Of a stretch of 38,194 bases of DNA, positions 7,496-15,978 are shown in pieces. The stretch is from Bacteroidales bacterium (GTDB taxonomy: Bacteria; Bacteroidota; Bacteroidia; Bacteroidales; UBA932), in NCBI GenBank assembly GCA_011620605.1, contig WOYW01000012.1, positions 1-38,194 on the forward strand. The letters are read 5' to 3'. How positions within the stretch are numbered: position 1 is the first letter of the stretch; every line of letters starts with the position of its first letter. The position numbers were made by a program, and so were the translations under genes. Below the pieces are notes generated by a model that had not been told where the DNA came from, ran no database searches, and saw nothing but the letters and a program-made list of their open reading frames with translations.

Positions 7496-7717
7496 CTAAT
7501 CAGATCCGTTCTTTTGGGCGTTAAGGTATGCCATGGCATCATCGTATTCTTCCTCGGGCACACGGACATAGATGAGCTTTTGTCCGTTTGTCCTGTTAAC
7601 GGGCAGGAACGAGTTCATGCTGTTATCAAAAACGACAGGATGAAATCCTTCGTTTTCAAGGTTCCCTTTTATGACGTCTGCCTGGAAAAGGGTACTGCAT
7701 TCGGCTACTGTTTTCAT
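7496..7717 (-). CDS. DUF2007 domain protein
   Basis: A 73-residue protein. It has the compact layout of DUF2007 (putative signal-transducing) proteins: an N-terminal strand and helix (TVAECSTLFQADVIKGNLENEGF), a central VVFDNSMNSF, and a C-terminal strand YVRVPEEEYDDAMAYL. These small ferredoxin-fold-like proteins usually stand alone or next to transport genes; their ligand is unknown. It is divergent from the DUF362 gene, with 73 bp between start codons. Confidence 0.8.
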   Translation of the reverse strand: MKTVAECSTLFQADVIKGNLENEGFHPVVFDNSMNSFLPVNRTNGQKLIYVRVPEEEYDDAMAYLNAQKNGSD

Positions 7718-7721
7718 GATT

Positions 7722-7753
7722 AGATACGTTGAAAATTCTTCCTAAAGATACGT
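7722..7753. promoter_or_regulatory. Direct repeat AGATACGT in a divergent intergenic region
   Basis: AGATACGT occurs at 7722-7729 and 7746-7753, 24 bp apart, between the starts of the DUF2007 and DUF362 genes. Spacing of about two helical turns on one face would suit a regulator, but two 8-mers are weak evidence. Confidence 0.25.
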
Positions 7754-7790
7754 AGAATCTTGTTATCTTAGCCCCTGAAAACACAACGGT

Positions 7791-8906
7791 ATGAGCGAAG
7801 TATTTTTTACAAATTTCAGATCCCGTCCCGGCCGGAGTCTTCCCAAAAAAATGGAACTTCTGGTAAAAGCAGCCGGCATAGGAACCCTTGACTGTAAAGA
7901 TAAGTTTACAGCCATCAAGATCCACTTTGGGGAATTGGGCAACATGGCTTTCCTGCGTCACAATTACGCTTCCAGGATGGCCGAACTGTTGCGGCAAATG
8001 GGTGCAAGAACATTTTTGACGGACACCAATACGCTTTACAGCGGTTCCCGGTCCAATGCCGTGGATCATTTGCGTACGGCTTACCTGAACGGGTACAACC
8101 CCATAAGCGTGCCGGGCGCTCCCGTGATCATTGCCGACGGGCTGAAAGGGACCGATGAAGTGATCATCCCAATACCCGATGGAGAGTATTGTAGGGAAGC
8201 CCGGATAGCATCCGGCATAGCAAAAGCCGATGTGTTGATCAGCATGACTCATTTCAAGGGACATGAACAAGCGGGATTTGGCGGAGCGTTAAAAAATATT
8301 GGGATGGGCTGTGCCAGTGTGGGAGGAAAACTGCACTTGCACTCAGATTCACAGCCGGTCATTGAACGGGCCAATTGCACGGGATGCCGGCAGTGCGTGA
8401 TCAATTGCCGCCATGGGGCAGTGACCCTCGATGCGGAAAAGATTGCGGTGATCAAATACGATCTGTGTGTGGGTTGCGGGCAATGCGTTGCCGTTTGCCA
8501 GTACGATGCTGCACAGCCGGGAGCTTTTTCCTCGGCACAAGGTTTAACGGCCAAGATCGCCGAGTACGCCTGGGCGGCCCTCCGGGGGAAAGCGCATTTT
8601 CACGTGAGTTTTATTATGGATGTCTCCCCTCAGTGCGATTGCTGGAGCATGAACGATACACCTATTGTTCCTGACATTGGCATGCTGGCTTCCTTCGATC
8701 CGCTGGCCCTGGACCAGGCCTGTTTCGATATGGTAAGATCGGCTCCCGCCGCACCGGGCAGCATGGCCGATCCGGAAGGTGCCCATTCGCATGAGGGAGA
8801 AAATAAGTTTGCTTTTGTTCATCCGCGCACAGACGGGGAATTTGGTCTATCACACGCCGAAAAGATGAAGCTCGGATCGCGCACCTATACCCTAAAAGAA
8901 GTATGA
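7791..8906 (+). CDS. DUF362 domain protein with two 4Fe-4S clusters
   Basis: A 371-residue cytoplasmic protein. The N-terminal two thirds is the DUF362 fold, with KIHFGELGN, a TDTNTLYSGSR segment and GGALKNIGMGCAS. A bacterial-ferredoxin insertion follows, with two complete cluster motifs: Cys196-199-202-206 (CTGCRQCVINC) and Cys226-229-232-236 (CVGCGQCVAVC). The residues after it continue the DUF362 domain (MDVSPQCDCWSMNDTPIVPDIGMLASFDPLALDQAC). Such proteins are presumed electron carriers; their partners are mostly unknown. The stop codon overlaps the start of the GH92-like gene by 4 bp (ATGA), so the two are translated together, which is an odd pairing. Confidence 0.88.
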   Translation: MSEVFFTNFRSRPGRSLPKKMELLVKAAGIGTLDCKDKFTAIKIHFGELGNMAFLRHNYASRMAELLRQMGARTFLTDTNTLYSGSRSNAVDHLRTAYLNGYNPISVPGAPVIIADGLKGTDEVIIPIPDGEYCREARIASGIAKADVLISMTHFKGHEQAGFGGALKNIGMGCASVGGKLHLHSDSQPVIERANCTGCRQCVINCRHGAVTLDAEKIAVIKYDLCVGCGQCVAVCQYDAAQPGAFSSAQGLTAKIAEYAWAALRGKAHFHVSFIMDVSPQCDCWSMNDTPIVPDIGMLASFDPLALDQACFDMVRSAPAAPGSMADPEGAHSHEGENKFAFVHPRTDGEFGLSHAEKMKLGSRTYTLKEV

Positions 8907-10912
8907 GAGGACGCCTTTTTTGTTTCATGGCCCTTTTGGTGCCTGCTATGCTTTTTGCAGGATCCCGGGCAGAAGGTGTTTCTATGCCTTTTGGATCTGT
9001 GTCCGTGATACCGGATCATGCAGGATCACAACCCGGCGTGGTGGATGCTTTTTTGCACCGGTTTTACCACAGTTCGTCGGTCGGTCAATACGGGGAAATC
9101 CGTTTGATTCCCGGCGGAAGTTCATTGACGATCACGGAAGGAACAGAGTTTTTTTCGCCCGGTTATTATAAAGTCCGGTCAGATACACCCGGTATGGAAA
9201 TCCGGGTAGCTGCCGTCCGGGGAGGAGCCATCCATCGGTACGCATATTTTACGCCTTCGGGAAGTCCTCAAAAAGAGGGCAAAGTGATGCTTGATCTGTC
9301 GGGTAACGCCCCGGGACAGAACGGCCGGGTCATGATGGCAGAGATCCGGGTGGAAGATCCGGTAACCGTAACCGGGTATGTGATCAGCCGTGAAAAAAGG
9401 GAAACGGGCCATACGTATTTTGCCATACGCTTTTCCAGGCCGGTAAAACGCTATTTTTCACAGGGCGATCCCGACTTTCCCGAAAATTACCCGATCATGT
9501 CCGGAAAAGAATTGCCCGTAGTTTTTGTGTTCGATCTTATAAAAGGAGAGCAACAATACGTGGATGACGGGGTGCTTGAGATACGGGTGGCTTTTTCGTC
9601 CGTCGATGCAGCCGGGGCTTTGAACAACCTGGAAGGTGCCATGGAAGGGAAAAATTTCGAGACGCTTCAGTGGGAAGCTTCCCGGGAGTGGGAAAAGGAA
9701 CTGGCTTTCATTACTGTGGACGATCCTTACGGGAATGAAGAACAGGAAAACCAGAGGGCCCTTTTTTACGAAGCTCTGGGCCGGACCATGGAAACACCTA
9801 TATTTTTGCGGGACCGGGATGGAAAATTCCGCGGAAACGACAACAATATACATGCTTCCGAATTTTATGACAATTATACGGCCCTTTACCCGGTGGAACG
9901 GGAGCGTTATCCTTTGATGAATTTCATCAAACCGGAAAGAAGCCGCCAGTTTGTGGCATCCATGCTGGCTTATTACGACCGGAATGTTTTGGAAATGTTA
10001 CCCGGGGCAGATCTTTGCACCGGAGCGGTTTCTTTGTTGGCAGATGCCCATGTAGGAGGACTGTTGCCTGCTTCCCTGACGCCTTCTTTGCTGGAGGCTA
10101 TGAACAGTACGTTAAGGAGTCCCTATGATCCGGTCGCCTCCCTGATCCGGGAATCCGGTTTTGTCCCGGCCGGTTCCTATCCCGGCTCCATAGCCTTAAC
10201 CAATGATCATGCCTATATGAACTGGTGTGTTTTTATGATGGCCGGAGCGGCCGGAGATGTCAATACAGTGAATGAAATACGTCCCCTTGTAACGGCTTAT
10301 CAATGGCTTCTGGATCCGGAAACGGGATACACCCGGCAGCGGAACAGAGACCTTTCATGGCATGACGATCCCGATTCCCTGGCTCACCGGGACAGTTTGT
10401 TATTCGTTCCCCATAATATGAACGATATAGTGGAACGTAGCGGCGGCAGGAAGGCCTACGAAAAAAGACTGGATTCCACGTCTCTTTTTGATGAACTTCC
10501 GTACCTGTATACATGGACGGCTTCTCCGTGGAAAGGACAGAAATTGCTGCGGGCCATGATGGATTCTTACGGGGAAACGGTTGATTCTCCCTCCTGGTTC
10601 GTGTTTTCTGCCATGGGACTGTATCCTTTGTGTCCGGGAACGGATCAATATGTTTTGGGAGCTCCTTATTTCAAAAAAATGACCGTACACCTGGAAAACG
10701 GGAAAATTCTGACCATAGAAGCTCCGCTGCTTAACCCTGCCAACATATACGTTAGGGAAGTCAGGTGGAACGGTAAGTTGTTGGATGCTGCATACATAAC
10801 ACATCAGGAACTTGCAGAGGGCGGGAAACTGGAATTTCATATGTCTTCCAGGCCGGTCCGGGGAAGAACGTTCCGCAAGGAAAAACTTCCTTATTCCTTT
10901 CTAAAAAAGTAG
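8903..10912 (+). CDS. Divergent GH92-like exported protein, catalytic motifs altered
   Basis: A 669-residue protein with a signal peptide (MRGRLFCFMALLVPAMLFAG), shorter than the usual 740-770 of GH92 alpha-mannosidases. Family landmarks are recognisable: MPFGSVSVIPD and GEIRLIPGG in the N-terminal sandwich, FYDNYTALYPV where GH92 has a WDTYR-type segment, LADAHVGGLLP, and WFVFSAMGLYPLCPGTDQYVLGAPYF near the C-terminus. Just before that last motif, GH92 enzymes carry a GN(D/E)DxGQ segment with the general-base Asp pair. Here it reads YGETVDSPSW (about residues 556-565). The upstream GNETN-type segment with the acid Glu reads PGADLCTG. So it is either inactive or acts by different residues. 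Its gene overlaps the DUF362 stop by 4 bp. Confidence 0.75.
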   Translation: MRGRLFCFMALLVPAMLFAGSRAEGVSMPFGSVSVIPDHAGSQPGVVDAFLHRFYHSSSVGQYGEIRLIPGGSSLTITEGTEFFSPGYYKVRSDTPGMEIRVAAVRGGAIHRYAYFTPSGSPQKEGKVMLDLSGNAPGQNGRVMMAEIRVEDPVTVTGYVISREKRETGHTYFAIRFSRPVKRYFSQGDPDFPENYPIMSGKELPVVFVFDLIKGEQQYVDDGVLEIRVAFSSVDAAGALNNLEGAMEGKNFETLQWEASREWEKELAFITVDDPYGNEEQENQRALFYEALGRTMETPIFLRDRDGKFRGNDNNIHASEFYDNYTALYPVERERYPLMNFIKPERSRQFVASMLAYYDRNVLEMLPGADLCTGAVSLLADAHVGGLLPASLTPSLLEAMNSTLRSPYDPVASLIRESGFVPAGSYPGSIALTNDHAYMNWCVFMMAGAAGDVNTVNEIRPLVTAYQWLLDPETGYTRQRNRDLSWHDDPDSLAHRDSLLFVPHNMNDIVERSGGRKAYEKRLDSTSLFDELPYLYTWTASPWKGQKLLRAMMDSYGETVDSPSWFVFSAMGLYPLCPGTDQYVLGAPYFKKMTVHLENGKILTIEAPLLNPANIYVREVRWNGKLLDAAYITHQELAEGGKLEFHMSSRPVRGRTFRKEKLPYSFLKK

Positions 10913-10920
10913 TATATTTG
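10913..10920 (+). promoter_or_regulatory. Candidate -7 box TATATTTG
   Basis: Matches TAnnTTTG and begins directly after the GH92-like stop codon; the next gene starts 24 bp later. No clean -33 TTTG is seen. Confidence 0.35.
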
Positions 10921-10943
10921 ATGTTTCCTGACATACTAAGATC

Positions 10944-11483
10944 ATGCCATCCAAAAATACACTGATAGTCAATCTCTTTGGAGGTCCTGCCTCGGGCAAG
11001 ACAACATGTGCCTGGGAGATTGCCAGCAAACTGAAAAAACAACGCCTTGTCACAGAATACGTTTCTGAATATGCCAAGGAGTTGGTGTGGGATGAAAAGC
11101 TGGATATACTGGATGGCAGCGAGCCCCACCAGCACCATATTTTTGAAGTCCAGACGCACCGGGTGGAAAGGTTGATAGGGAAAGTGGATGTTGTGGTGAC
11201 CGATGCTACCCTTTTGAACAGCCTGGTGTTCGGGGTGAATGTATCGGATGCTTTCCGGAAAGAGATCATTGAAAATTTTAACAGGTTCAATAATTTCAAC
11301 CTGTACATACAAAGGACTTCCTATTTTGAACAGGAAGGGCGGATACACAACCTGGAGCAGTCACTGGCTCTGGATGAAAAGATCATAGACATTTTAGTCG
11401 GGAACAAGATCCCATTCGAAACATACAGTCACAGGACACTGGATCTGGTAATTATGAAAATATGTTTACTTATTAAACAATAA
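10944..11483 (+). CDS. P-loop ATPase, AAA_28/NadR-like kinase fold
   Basis: A 179-residue protein. The Walker A loop is GGPASGKTT (residues 13-21). VDVVVTDATLLNS (about residues 85-97) is the likely second nucleotide-binding strand. The motif YVSEYAKELVWDE resembles the AAA_28 group, related to the ribosylnicotinamide kinase domain of NadR. The reaction is probably transfer of phosphate to a small molecule, but the substrate cannot be named. It ends 4 bp before the aldolase gene, so the two are co-transcribed. Confidence 0.75.
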   Translation: MPSKNTLIVNLFGGPASGKTTCAWEIASKLKKQRLVTEYVSEYAKELVWDEKLDILDGSEPHQHHIFEVQTHRVERLIGKVDVVVTDATLLNSLVFGVNVSDAFRKEIIENFNRFNNFNLYIQRTSYFEQEGRIHNLEQSLALDEKIIDILVGNKIPFETYSHRTLDLVIMKICLLIKQ

Positions 11484-11487
11484 TACA

Positions 11488-12249
11488 ATGATACTGAAGT
11501 ACAACGGACCGCTGCAAATGCAGATCAACGACATAGCCCAGGTTGCCGATTATATGTGGCAAAAGGGTTGGGCAGAAAGGAATGCGGGAAATATTACCGT
11601 AAATGTTACTGAATTTATCGGGGAAGAAAACAAGAATCTTCCTGCCATTATCAGGATCCCTCTATACCATACGGTACCCGAACTGGCCGGTCAGTATTAT
11701 TACGTTACCAGTGCCGGATCCCGGATGAGGGATATTGCGCGAAATCCTATGGATCAGGGGATCATAACCCGTGTAGCGGCAGAAGGGAAAAGTATAGATA
11801 TCCTGGCAGACAAAGACTTGCCGCCCACCATTGAATTGCCTTCCCACCTGCTTATGCACCAGATGTTTGCACAGGAAGCCATCCAGCAGGGCAGCCCGGT
11901 CTCGGCCGGCAGGCGGGTTGTTTTCCACACCCATCCCACCGAATTGATAGCCCTTTCTCACATAAAGGAATTACAGAGCACTAAAGCGATCACAGAAACT
12001 TTGTATGAAATGCATTCCGAGGTCAAAATGTGTGTGCCCCGCGGCTTGGCCTGGGTCCCTTACGAAATGCCCGGATCCATGGAACTGGCCCGTGCGAGTA
12101 TCAAAGACCTGAAGAACTTCCGTTTCATGTTATGGGAACGCCACGGAGTGCTTAGTACGGGAACCAACATCCTGGAAGTATTCGATGCCGTGGATACACT
12201 CAACAAAGCGGCAAAAATATATTTGTACGTTCGTTTGCTCGGCAAATAA
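11488..12249 (+). CDS. rhaD: Class II aldolase, rhamnulose-1-phosphate aldolase-like
   Basis: A 253-residue protein. The class II aldolase/adducin fold is supported by ERNAGNITVNVTEF at the N-terminus, a YVTSAGSRMRDIARNP phosphate-binding segment, the metal-binding HTHP (about residues 149-152) and WERHGVLSTG with the third His (about residue 213). This layout and length fit RhaD, which splits L-rhamnulose-1-phosphate into dihydroxyacetone phosphate and L-lactaldehyde using Zn. Oddly, no other rhamnose genes lie nearby; its neighbours are a P-loop kinase-like gene and purL. A relative acting on fuculose or ribulose phosphate cannot be ruled out. Confidence 0.8.
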   Translation: MILKYNGPLQMQINDIAQVADYMWQKGWAERNAGNITVNVTEFIGEENKNLPAIIRIPLYHTVPELAGQYYYVTSAGSRMRDIARNPMDQGIITRVAAEGKSIDILADKDLPPTIELPSHLLMHQMFAQEAIQQGSPVSAGRRVVFHTHPTELIALSHIKELQSTKAITETLYEMHSEVKMCVPRGLAWVPYEMPGSMELARASIKDLKNFRFMLWERHGVLSTGTNILEVFDAVDTLNKAAKIYLYVRLLGK

Positions 12250-12254
12250 GGAGG
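12248..12254 (+). promoter_or_regulatory. Strong Shine-Dalgarno AAGGAGG before purL
   Basis: A full AAGGAGG overlaps the rhaD stop codon and is followed by seven T and the purL ATG (12262). Such a perfect site is unusual in Bacteroidota, where most genes lack one, and suggests high initiation of PurL at the gene junction. Confidence 0.6.
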
Positions 12255-12261
12255 TTTTTTT

Positions 12262-15200
12262 ATGATATATTTTTTTCTGAATGACAACACCGGGGTGCTG
12301 GCACTTCAGACAGAAACCGTTTTGACTAATGACCGGTCAGAAGCATTGTCGTGGCTTTTTAGCGGGGCAGAACCCCTGGATCCTTCGGTTCCGATCCTCA
12401 ATGAAACGTATATAGGTCCCCGCCGAGAAATGATCACCCCGTGGAGTACGGTAGCAGTCGAGATCTGTGAAAACATGAATATTCACGGCATCGTCAGGAT
12501 GGAAGCATTTTTCCCTGCACTGCAGGACAGTGTGTACGATCCCATGTTGCAGGAATTGTATCACGGTCTGGACGAACACGTGTTTCAAACCGGAAGAGAC
12601 CCTGAACCCTTAAGGCAAATTACTGACATTGCCGCTTACAATCTATCGGAAGGCCTGGCACTGAATCCGGAAGAGGTTGCCTACCTGGAGAACCTTTCAA
12701 AAAAACTGAACAGGCCCCTGACGGACTCGGAAATTTTTGGTTTTTCACAGGTCAATTCAGAACATTGCCGGCACAAGATCTTCAACGGAACGTTTGTTAT
12801 TGACGGGGAAAAGCAACCATATACGCTCTTTGATATGATCCGGAATACTTCCCGATTGAATCCCAACCTGATAGTATCGGCTTATAAAGACAATTGTGCT
12901 TTTATTGAAGGACCCATCGATCATGTCTTTTTTGTCCCGCAGTATCCGCACAAACCCGGTTTGTTTCACACCCAAAAGCACGATACCGTTATAAGCCTGA
13001 AAGCGGAAACGCATAATTTTCCCACTACTGTGGAACCTTTCAACGGAGCGGCCACCGGGAGCGGGGGAGAGATACGGGACCGCATAGCCGGAGGAAAAGC
13101 CTCTTTTCCCATTGCCGGGACGGCCGTTTACATGACTTCCTATCCCCGGATGGAGGGTGGATTGCAAAGAGAGCAGGGCCGGAAATGGATGTACCATACG
13201 CCGGAAGATATCCTGACCAAGGCTTCCGACGGGGCGAGCGATTTCGGGAACAAATTCGGACAGCCCCTTATTTGCGGATCATTGCTCTGTTTTGAACATA
13301 TTGAGGGCGCAAAACGTTTTGGTTACGACAAAGTGATCATGCTGGCGGGAGGGGTGGGTTTTGCCCGCCGGGAGGATGCCCTGAAGGAAAAACCGCAGCA
13401 AGGAGACAAGCTTGTACTCCTGGGCGGGGACAATTACCGCATTGGAATGGGCGGGGGTGCCGTTTCCTCCGTAGCAACGGGTGAATTCGGCCATGCCATA
13501 GAATTGAATGCAGTACAGCGTGCCAACCCCGAGATGCAGAAACGCGTTTACAATGCCATCCGGGCCCTGGCCGAAAGCACTTCAAATCCCATTAAGTCCA
13601 TACACGACCACGGGGCAGGCGGCCATCTGAATTGCCTGTCGGAACTGGTGGATGATGCCGGCGGGAAAGTGGATATTGACAAGCTTCCTTTGGGAGATCC
13701 TTCATTAAGTGCCAAAGAGATCATAGGCAATGAATCCCAGGAACGCATGGGCCTGGTCATGGCTCCGGAAGACGTTCCCCTGTTGCAGCAGGCTGCTGAA
13801 AGGGAAAGGGCTCCCATGTATGTGATCGGGAAGATTACGGGTAACGGCCGCTTTACTTTTGAGCATTCACGTACGGGGGAAAAACCCATTGACCTGGATC
13901 TTGAAGATATGTTTGGATCGGTCCCGCATACCGTGATGGAAGATGTAACGGACAATCCTGTTTTTGAACCTTTAGAATGCCTGCAGGACAGTGTGTCCCT
14001 GGCAGATTACGCACAAAAGGTCATGCAGCTTGAATCGGTGGCATGCAAAGACTGGTTGACCAACAAGGTGGACCGTTCCGTAACGGGCTGGGTAGCCAAC
14101 CAGCAGTGTGTCGGAGAATTGCAATTGCCCCTGAACGATTACGGCCTGACAGCCATTGGCTACGTGCCTTCGCAAAAAGGTTTTTCCGGGATAGCCACTT
14201 CCCTGGGACATGCGCCCGTTCCAGGGTTGATAGATCCGGCAGCCGGCAGCCGTCTTTCCATTGCCGAGTCGTTGACAAACCTGGTGTTTGTGTTGCTGGA
14301 CGGGGGTTTGCCGAGTGTTTCGCTGAGTGCCAACTGGATGTGGCCCTGCCGGAACCCGGGGGAAGATGCCCGTTTGTACCGGGCCGTTAAGGCAGCGGGC
14401 GATCTGGCCTGTGAACTAGGGATCAACATTCCAACGGGCAAGGATTCCCTTTCCATGACGCAGAAGTACCCCGACGGCAAAAAGGTCCTTTCGCCGGGGA
14501 CGGTGATCATATCCACCGTTGCACCGGTGACCGATGTACGGCGTAAAGTGCAGCCGGTGATCCGGACGGACGCGTCTGACTCGGCATTGATCCATATTGA
14601 CTTTTCGGGGAGAAAGGACGGACCGACTTCTTTGGGAGGGTCCGCCCTGGCGCAGTGCCTGGGAAAGATCGGCACTCGTTGTCCCGATGTGGAAGATGCG
14701 GGTGCTTTTAAAAGAGCGTTTGAAACGGTGCAGGAACTGATCGCACAGGACATGGTCCTGGCCGGGCACGACGTATCTGCGGGCGGATTGCTTACCTGTT
14801 TGCTGGAAATGTGTTTTTCCAATGTCCGGGGAGGAATACGTTTGCGGGAGCATGTGCTGGAGGAACTATCCGGTGCAGACCGGGCGGCAGCATTATTTGC
14901 CGAGTATCCCGGTGTGGTGCTTCAGATAAAGGGCTGTGACATTTCCCGGGCACTGGGCTTGTTGTTGCAGAATAACATAATGACGCGGATCCTGGGATAT
15001 CCCTGCACAGAACGCAGGATCACGGTGGACCGGGACCTGTATTTTGATATTGATGCGCTCAGGGAACATTGGTTCCGGACATCATACCTGATGGATATTC
15101 GCCAGAGCGGCCCGGAAAAGGCTAAAGAGCGTTTTGAAAATTTTGGAAAAACACCGTTGAAATTTCGTTTTCCGCAGTGGTCGGGAAAATTGACAAAAAC

Positions 15201-15978
15201 CCGGGAACAATTCTCCGGGGAAGGTCCCTTGCCCCTGGCGGCCATCATCCGGGAAAAAGGTTCGCAATGCGACCGGGAAATGGCCTGGATGCTTTACCTG
15301 GCGGGTTTTGATGTGCGCGATGTGCACACCACCGACCTGGTATCAGGAAGGGAAACACTGGATGATATCAGCTTGATCGTATTTGTTGGCGGTTTTTCAA
15401 ACGCCGATACACTCGGCTCGGCAAAAGGATGGGCAGGGGCTTTTCTGTACAACCCAAAGGCGAAAGAAGCTATAGAACGGTTTTATGCAAGGGAAGACAC
15501 CCTGAGCCTGGGTGTGTGCAACGGATGCCAGTTAATGGCCCAGTTGGGGCTGATCACTCCGGGATCACCTGAAAAGTCGCCCAAAATGCTGCCCAACGAA
15601 TCCGGAAAATTTGAGTGCAATTTTGTGAATGTTACCATAGAGGAGAATCCTTCCGTATTTCTGAAGGCTCTGCAGGGAAGCCGCCTGGGTATCTGGGTGG
15701 CTCACGGAGAAGGCAAATTTGAGTTCCCTCAAAGCCAGGAGGGTTATGCTGTGGCGGTCAGGTATTCCTACGATGCTTACCCGGCCAATCCCAACGGTTC
15801 TCCTGGGGCCGTGGCTGCAGTAACCAGTACCTGCGGGCGTCACCTGGCCATGATGCCGCACCCGGAACGTTGCATCTATCCGTGGAACTGGGCTTTTTAT
15901 CCTGCAGAAATGCAATCCGATGAAGTATCTCCCTGGCTATCCATGTTTATTGAAGCCCGGAAGTTTTGTACGAAATAA
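12262..15978 (+). CDS. purL: Phosphoribosylformylglycinamidine synthase, single-chain
   Basis: A 1,238-residue enzyme of purine synthesis that converts FGAR, glutamine and ATP to FGAM in the cytoplasm. It is the long type in which the synthase and glutaminase are fused. Seen in order: linker motif FSQVNSEHCRHKIFNG (about residues 161-176), the first ATP-binding half with KAETHNFPT and GAATGSGGEIRD, the DHGAGGH segment, the second half with AGHDVSAGG, and a C-terminal class I glutaminase with nucleophile Cys1086 (GVCNGCQLM) and His1200/Glu1202 (PHPERC). It lies 12 bp behind rhaD with a strong ribosome-binding site. Its 3' end overlaps the convergent metallophosphoesterase gene by 32 bp. Confidence 0.97.
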   Translation: MIYFFLNDNTGVLALQTETVLTNDRSEALSWLFSGAEPLDPSVPILNETYIGPRREMITPWSTVAVEICENMNIHGIVRMEAFFPALQDSVYDPMLQELYHGLDEHVFQTGRDPEPLRQITDIAAYNLSEGLALNPEEVAYLENLSKKLNRPLTDSEIFGFSQVNSEHCRHKIFNGTFVIDGEKQPYTLFDMIRNTSRLNPNLIVSAYKDNCAFIEGPIDHVFFVPQYPHKPGLFHTQKHDTVISLKAETHNFPTTVEPFNGAATGSGGEIRDRIAGGKASFPIAGTAVYMTSYPRMEGGLQREQGRKWMYHTPEDILTKASDGASDFGNKFGQPLICGSLLCFEHIEGAKRFGYDKVIMLAGGVGFARREDALKEKPQQGDKLVLLGGDNYRIGMGGGAVSSVATGEFGHAIELNAVQRANPEMQKRVYNAIRALAESTSNPIKSIHDHGAGGHLNCLSELVDDAGGKVDIDKLPLGDPSLSAKEIIGNESQERMGLVMAPEDVPLLQQAAERERAPMYVIGKITGNGRFTFEHSRTGEKPIDLDLEDMFGSVPHTVMEDVTDNPVFEPLECLQDSVSLADYAQKVMQLESVACKDWLTNKVDRSVTGWVANQQCVGELQLPLNDYGLTAIGYVPSQKGFSGIATSLGHAPVPGLIDPAAGSRLSIAESLTNLVFVLLDGGLPSVSLSANWMWPCRNPGEDARLYRAVKAAGDLACELGINIPTGKDSLSMTQKYPDGKKVLSPGTVIISTVAPVTDVRRKVQPVIRTDASDSALIHIDFSGRKDGPTSLGGSALAQCLGKIGTRCPDVEDAGAFKRAFETVQELIAQDMVLAGHDVSAGGLLTCLLEMCFSNVRGGIRLREHVLEELSGADRAAALFAEYPGVVLQIKGCDISRALGLLLQNNIMTRILGYPCTERRITVDRDLYFDIDALREHWFRTSYLMDIRQSGPEKAKERFENFGKTPLKFRFPQWSGKLTKTREQFSGEGPLPLAAIIREKGSQCDREMAWMLYLAGFDVRDVHTTDLVSGRETLDDISLIVFVGGFSNADTLGSAKGWAGAFLYNPKAKEAIERFYAREDTLSLGVCNGCQLMAQLGLITPGSPEKSPKMLPNESGKFECNFVNVTIEENPSVFLKALQGSRLGIWVAHGEGKFEFPQSQEGYAVAVRYSYDAYPANPNGSPGAVAAVTSTCGRHLAMMPHPERCIYPWNWAFYPAEMQSDEVSPWLSMFIEARKFCTK

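Noticed and set aside
6887-7569. Minus-strand frames of 92 and 138 residues sharing KYQKFQISLYL and VLATYHPP segments
   Set aside because: The shared peptides come from the 91-bp repeat units. The 130-bp period is not a multiple of 3, the middle unit is not in the same frame, and palindromic structure explains the conservation better than coding.
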